Shown: piece by piece, positions 61,611 to 64,000 of the stretch
Position numbering within the stretch: position 1 is the stretch's first letter
Layout: each line of letters opens with the position of its first letter
Origin: an uncultured Clostridia bacterium
GTDB lineage: Bacteria > Bacillota > Clostridia > Christensenellales > Borkfalkiaceae
Reading direction: 5' to 3'
Length of the DNA: 64,000 nt
Assembly: GCA_947630705.1 (NCBI GenBank)
Contig: CANRIK010000004.1
Coordinates: 43,007 to 107,006, forward strand
Notes under the pieces: model-generated
The model's input: the letters and a program-made list of their open reading frames with translations, nothing else
Told to the model about the DNA's origin: nothing
Database searches by the model: none
Position numbers and translations under genes: made by a program

Positions 61611-61631
61611 GAGCTAAATTTATTTTAGCTC
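61611..61631. promoter_or_regulatory. Inverted repeat upstream of glutathione peroxidase, candidate OhrR operator
   Basis: Perfect 8-bp arms GAGCTAAA/TTTAGCTC around TTTAT; the motif CTAAATTTA also occurs nearby at about 61599. Placed about 40 bases before the peroxidase start, it suits a repressor site. Confidence 0.55.
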
Positions 61632-61813
61632 TTTCTGCGCAAAAAAGCAAGGTTTCAGATGCAATTATTTTGTGAAATTTTACTGAAATTTTTAAAGACA
61701 TGTAAATTTTTTATTAACATTTCTTTAAGATTTATTCTTTCCCGTCTTTTGTGAGAGGAAGCGTACGTATAAAACCCTGCGCGTTGTCAATAATTCATTT
61801 CGGAGGTAATTAT

Positions 61814-62002
61814 ATGCAGGATATAACTTCAAAGGAACTTGAACTGATTTCCGACGCACTGACGGCGGAAGGGCTTATCTGCAAAAAGGCTCGCGCCTAT
61901 TCGAAGTCTTTAACCGACGTCGATTTATCGCAGTGCATGTCACTGATTGCAGACGAACACGAACAGCGCTATAACGCGCTCTTGAATCTTATAGGAGGCT
62001 GA
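61814..62002 (+). CDS. Small helical protein paired with CotF-like coat protein
   Basis: 62 residues, helical (TSKELELISDALTAEGLICK, then ARAYSKSLTDVDLSQ). Proteins of this kind are often encoded directly before CotF-family coat proteins in Clostridia; function unknown. ATG 61814 follows GGAGG by seven bases; the open frame upstream is not used. The next gene starts two bases after the stop. Confidence 0.8.
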   Translation: MQDITSKELELISDALTAEGLICKKARAYSKSLTDVDLSQCMSLIADEHEQRYNALLNLIGG

Positions 62003-62003
62003 A

Positions 62004-62297
62004 ATGAAACTGACAAAAAGCGACGTGACGTTGAACGAGAAGGACGCTCTTCAAGATATGCTCGAAAGCGAAAAGCAGTTGATGACTATCTATACTACGG
62101 CTCTTTTCGAGGGCAGTACAAAGTCTATGCGCAAGAATTTTTCGTCAAACTTAATGGGAGTGGCGGATAACCAATACACTCTGTTTACGCAGATGTCCGC
62201 GCGCGGCTACTATCAACCGCAGCCGGCCAATAAAAATCTTATAGATACCGCAAACGAAACGTTCAAAAAGCAAAAAAATCAATTAAAGGCCAAGTAA
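62004..62297 (+). CDS. CotF-family spore coat protein
   Basis: 97-residue four-helix-type protein of the CotF (coat protein F) family: LNEKDALQDMLESEKQLMTI, YTTALFEGSTKSMRKNFSSN and MSARGYYQPQPA are typical. It is found on the spore coat in Bacillus and is common in Clostridia. AGGAGG precedes the ATG. Together with the preceding gene it indicates a spore-forming ancestry. Confidence 0.9.
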   Translation: MKLTKSDVTLNEKDALQDMLESEKQLMTIYTTALFEGSTKSMRKNFSSNLMGVADNQYTLFTQMSARGYYQPQPANKNLIDTANETFKKQKNQLKAK

Positions 62298-62303
62298 AAC
62301 CAA

Positions 62304-62338
62304 TGCGCCGCCCGAGGTAAAAAGCCTCGGGCGGCGCA
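62304..62338 (+). terminator. Hairpin after the coat-protein pair
   Basis: Perfect 14-bp stem TGCGCCGCCCGAGG/CCTCGGGCGGCGCA with loop TAAAAAG; the following CGTTATAT is only weakly T-rich. Confidence 0.78.
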
Positions 62339-62437
62339 CGTTATATACGGCATAAACTCCCGTCGTCATGTCGCGGCGCTTGACTTTGCCGAGGCTGTTT
62401 GGTAAAATGCTTTTAAAATCAAATCGAGGAGCGGCAA

Positions 62438-63583
62438 ATGAAATACAATAAACTCGGTTCAACCGGACTTTCCGTCAGCGAAATAGGCCTCGGCTGCGAG
62501 GGCTTCGCCGAAGACGGCGGAGCCGGAACTGCTTCGATAATCGACCTTGCGCACGCAAACGGCGTGAATTACATAGATTTATATTCCTCCGACCCCACTG
62601 TGCGTTCCTCTCTCGGCAGAGCTCTCGAAGGCAGGCGCGGCGACTTTATTTTACAGGCGCACATATGCACAATCTGGCGCAACAACCAGTACATGGCTTC
62701 CCACCGCCTCGCAGAGGTGAAAGAGAGCTTCGACGACCTATTGAACCGTCTCGGCACAGACTATATAGACGTCGGAATGATACACTATATCGATTCGGTT
62801 GCCGAATGGAATAAGGCGGAAAAAAACGGCATACTCGACTATGCCGTCAAACTCAAAGAGAGCGGCAAAATCAAGCACATAGGCCTTTCGAGTCACAACC
62901 CCGTTGCCGCGCTTAAAGCCATTGAAAGCGGACTGATAGAAGTTCTGATGTTTTCGGTCAATCCATGCTATGATTTGATGCCGCCCGACGAAGACTGCGA
63001 AACGCTCTTTAACGCCGACAGCTACAAAAAGGGATTTGTAAATATGGACCCCGATAGAGAGCGGCTTTACGAAACCTGTCAGCGACTCGGAGTAGGCATA
63101 ACCGTAATGAAAGTGTTCGCCGGAGGCGAACTTCTCTCGGAAAACTCTCCTGCGGGCAAGGCGCTTACCGTAAATCAATGTATTCACTATGCACTGACCC
63201 GTCCGGCGGTCTCCACGGTGCTTGTGGGCGCGCACAGCGCGGAAGAACTTGCAAAGAGCCTTGAATATGAGGCGTCTGCACCGGAGGAAAGGGATTATGC
63301 CTCGGCTCTTGCTTCCTTTCCGAAAGTCAGTTGGCTCGGCCGCTGTATGTATTGCGGACACTGCGCTCCGTGTCCTCGCGGAATCGACGTGGCGACCGTA
63401 ACAAAATTTCTGAATCTGGCGAGGGCGCAGAGAGCTTTTCCCGAAACGGTGCGCGAACACTATGCGGCGCTCGCGGCCAAGGGTGGGGACTGTATTTCGT
63501 GCGGTTCGTGTGAAAGCCGCTGTCCCTTCGGCGTAAAAATTATTGAGAACATGCGCGCCGCAAAAGAACTTTTCGGCAAATAA
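62438..63583 (+). CDS. Aldo/keto reductase with C-terminal 4Fe-4S ferredoxin domain
   Basis: 381 residues. N-terminal aldo/keto reductase barrel (LGSTGLSVSEIGLGCEGFAE; ANGVNYIDLYSSDP with the Asp and Tyr of the active site; SGKIKHIGLSSHNP; GVGITVMKVFAGGELL). The C-terminal region (about 300-370) has two cluster motifs, CMYCGHCAPCPRGID and CISCGSCESRCPFGV, for 4Fe-4S centres. Such proteins are frequent in anaerobes and presumably take electrons from ferredoxin; substrates are unknown. The start ATG follows GAGGAG. A strong terminator follows. Confidence 0.92.
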   Translation: MKYNKLGSTGLSVSEIGLGCEGFAEDGGAGTASIIDLAHANGVNYIDLYSSDPTVRSSLGRALEGRRGDFILQAHICTIWRNNQYMASHRLAEVKESFDDLLNRLGTDYIDVGMIHYIDSVAEWNKAEKNGILDYAVKLKESGKIKHIGLSSHNPVAALKAIESGLIEVLMFSVNPCYDLMPPDEDCETLFNADSYKKGFVNMDPDRERLYETCQRLGVGITVMKVFAGGELLSENSPAGKALTVNQCIHYALTRPAVSTVLVGAHSAEELAKSLEYEASAPEERDYASALASFPKVSWLGRCMYCGHCAPCPRGIDVATVTKFLNLARAQRAFPETVREHYAALAAKGGDCISCGSCESRCPFGVKIIENMRAAKELFGK

Positions 63584-63629
63584 CGCGTCAATATCGGCAC
63601 ATTTAACAAATTTTGAAAAATTTTTCAAA

Positions 63630-63663
63630 AAAACACGGACATACGTTCGTATGTCCGTGTTTT
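63630..63663 (+). terminator. Terminator after aldo/keto reductase gene
   Basis: Perfect 16-bp stem AAAACACGGACATACG/CGTATGTCCGTGTTTT closed by TT. The first tandem-repeat unit begins at the very next base. Confidence 0.9.
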
Positions 63664-64000
63664 GGCGCGGATGGAGGGATATTGCCGTTTCCCACGGTGT
63701 GTGAGCCTCGGCAAAGCGTCGTCGCGTTGCTCCTCGCGTGAACCACGTTGGTTCTTCACCCTCCAAACAAAAAAGACGCAAGTTTTTTCAACTTACGCCT
63801 TTTTTGGCGCGGATGGAGGGATATTGCCGTTTCCCACGGTGTGTGAGCCTCGGCAAAGCGTCGTCGCCTTGCTCCTCGCGTGAACCACGAGGTTCTTCAC
63901 CCTCCAAACAAAAAAGACGCAAGTTTTTCAACTTACGCCTTTTTTGGCGCGGATGGAGGGATATTGCCGTTTCCCACGGTGTGTGAGCCTCGGCAAAGCG
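63664..64000. repeat. Tandem structured repeats of about 140 bp, running off the window
   Basis: Unit 1 63664-63805 (142 bp), unit 2 63806-63945 (140 bp), unit 3 63946 to the edge (55 bp visible). Copies are nearly identical. Each unit can fold: outer pair TGGAGGG/CCCTCCA (63672-63678 with 63759-63765), inner TTGCCG/CGGCAA (63682-63687 with 63709-63714) and GAACCA/TGGTTC (63740-63745 with 63749-63754), then an imperfect hairpin AAAAAAG...CTTTTTT resembling a terminator. Short open frames in it are repetitive shadows. Not a CRISPR array: there are no unique spacers. Confidence 0.88.

Noticed and set aside
62738..63781. Minus-strand open frame of 347 codons
   Set aside because: Antisense to the aldo/keto reductase, running through a terminator into the repeats.
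63662..63986. Short plus-strand open frames in the terminal repeats
   Set aside because: They restart in each repeat unit and have no SD; the DNA repeat explains them.
63664..64000. CRISPR array
   Set aside because: Units are about 140 bp and nearly identical throughout, without short repeats and unique spacers; no cas genes are near.

Overview
This window is one contiguous stretch of a bacterial chromosome, most likely an uncultured, spore-forming, gut-type member of the Bacillota (Clostridia-like). The pointers are a V-type ATPase, a CotF-type coat protein pair, YlmC/YmxH, DUF421/DUF4363, a KtrAB-type potassium system, HelD, an OhrR regulator, frequent TTG starts behind strong Shine-Dalgarno (SD) sequences, and consensus sigma-A type promoters with 17-base spacers. 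The lineage is inference. Base composition is moderate except for an AT-richer block at about 18.6-21.9 kb.

Layout. 1-3.3 kb: V-ATPase subunits A (cut by the window edge), B and D. 3.5-8.2 kb: a DUF1295 membrane protein, an AlkZ-related protein, a HAD hydrolase, and a TrkA/TrkH potassium pair. 8.4-15.7 kb: glmM-glmS, single-chain L-serine dehydratase, a tyrosine phosphatase, a CNNM/CorC-type protein and RadC. 15.84-24.49 kb: an 8.6-kb integrative element inserted in the 3' part of tRNA-Ser(TGA), bounded by a 56-bp direct repeat. It carries a nucleotidyltransferase-like protein, an XRE regulator, Vsr, two cytosine-5 DNA methyltransferases, a GHKL-ATPase/PD-(D/E)XK-like protein, a tyrosine integrase and a HEPN/Abi-like protein; it looks like a mobile defence island. 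24.9-28.5 kb: grpE-dnaK-dnaJ without hrcA. 28.5-29.16 kb: a non-coding AT-rich stretch with a tiny lipoprotein-like gene and four DnaA-box matches. 29.2-33.2 kb: DUF3737, NadE, CvpA-like, YlmC-like, DUF4363 and DUF421 proteins. 33.2-36.6 kb: a folate operon folC-folE-folP-folBK. 36.8-40 kb: Ppx/GppA, Maf and an MreB-like actin. 40-45.9 kb: a membrane protein, lepA, a small MGMT-family protein, HemW, a lipoprotein and a membrane-anchored protein. 46-51.7 kb: guaB, guaA and a HelD-like helicase. 51.8-54.9 kb: asd-dapA-dapB on the minus strand behind a lysine riboswitch. 55-60.4 kb: a five-gene operon of a membrane protein, a methyltransferase, Hsp33, a TPR protein and a helical-repeat protein. 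60.5-63.6 kb: OhrR, glutathione peroxidase, two coat-type proteins and a ferredoxin-domain aldo/keto reductase. 63.66 kb to the edge: tandem structured repeats of about 140 bp that run off the window.

The main points of interest are the defence element, a recurring promoter layout that predicts leaderless mRNAs (DUF3737, tyrosine phosphatase, AlkZ-related, lepA), a glmM whose best start is ACG, the DnaA-box cluster, and the tandem repeats at the right edge. All functions are assigned by reading motifs; no database search was run.
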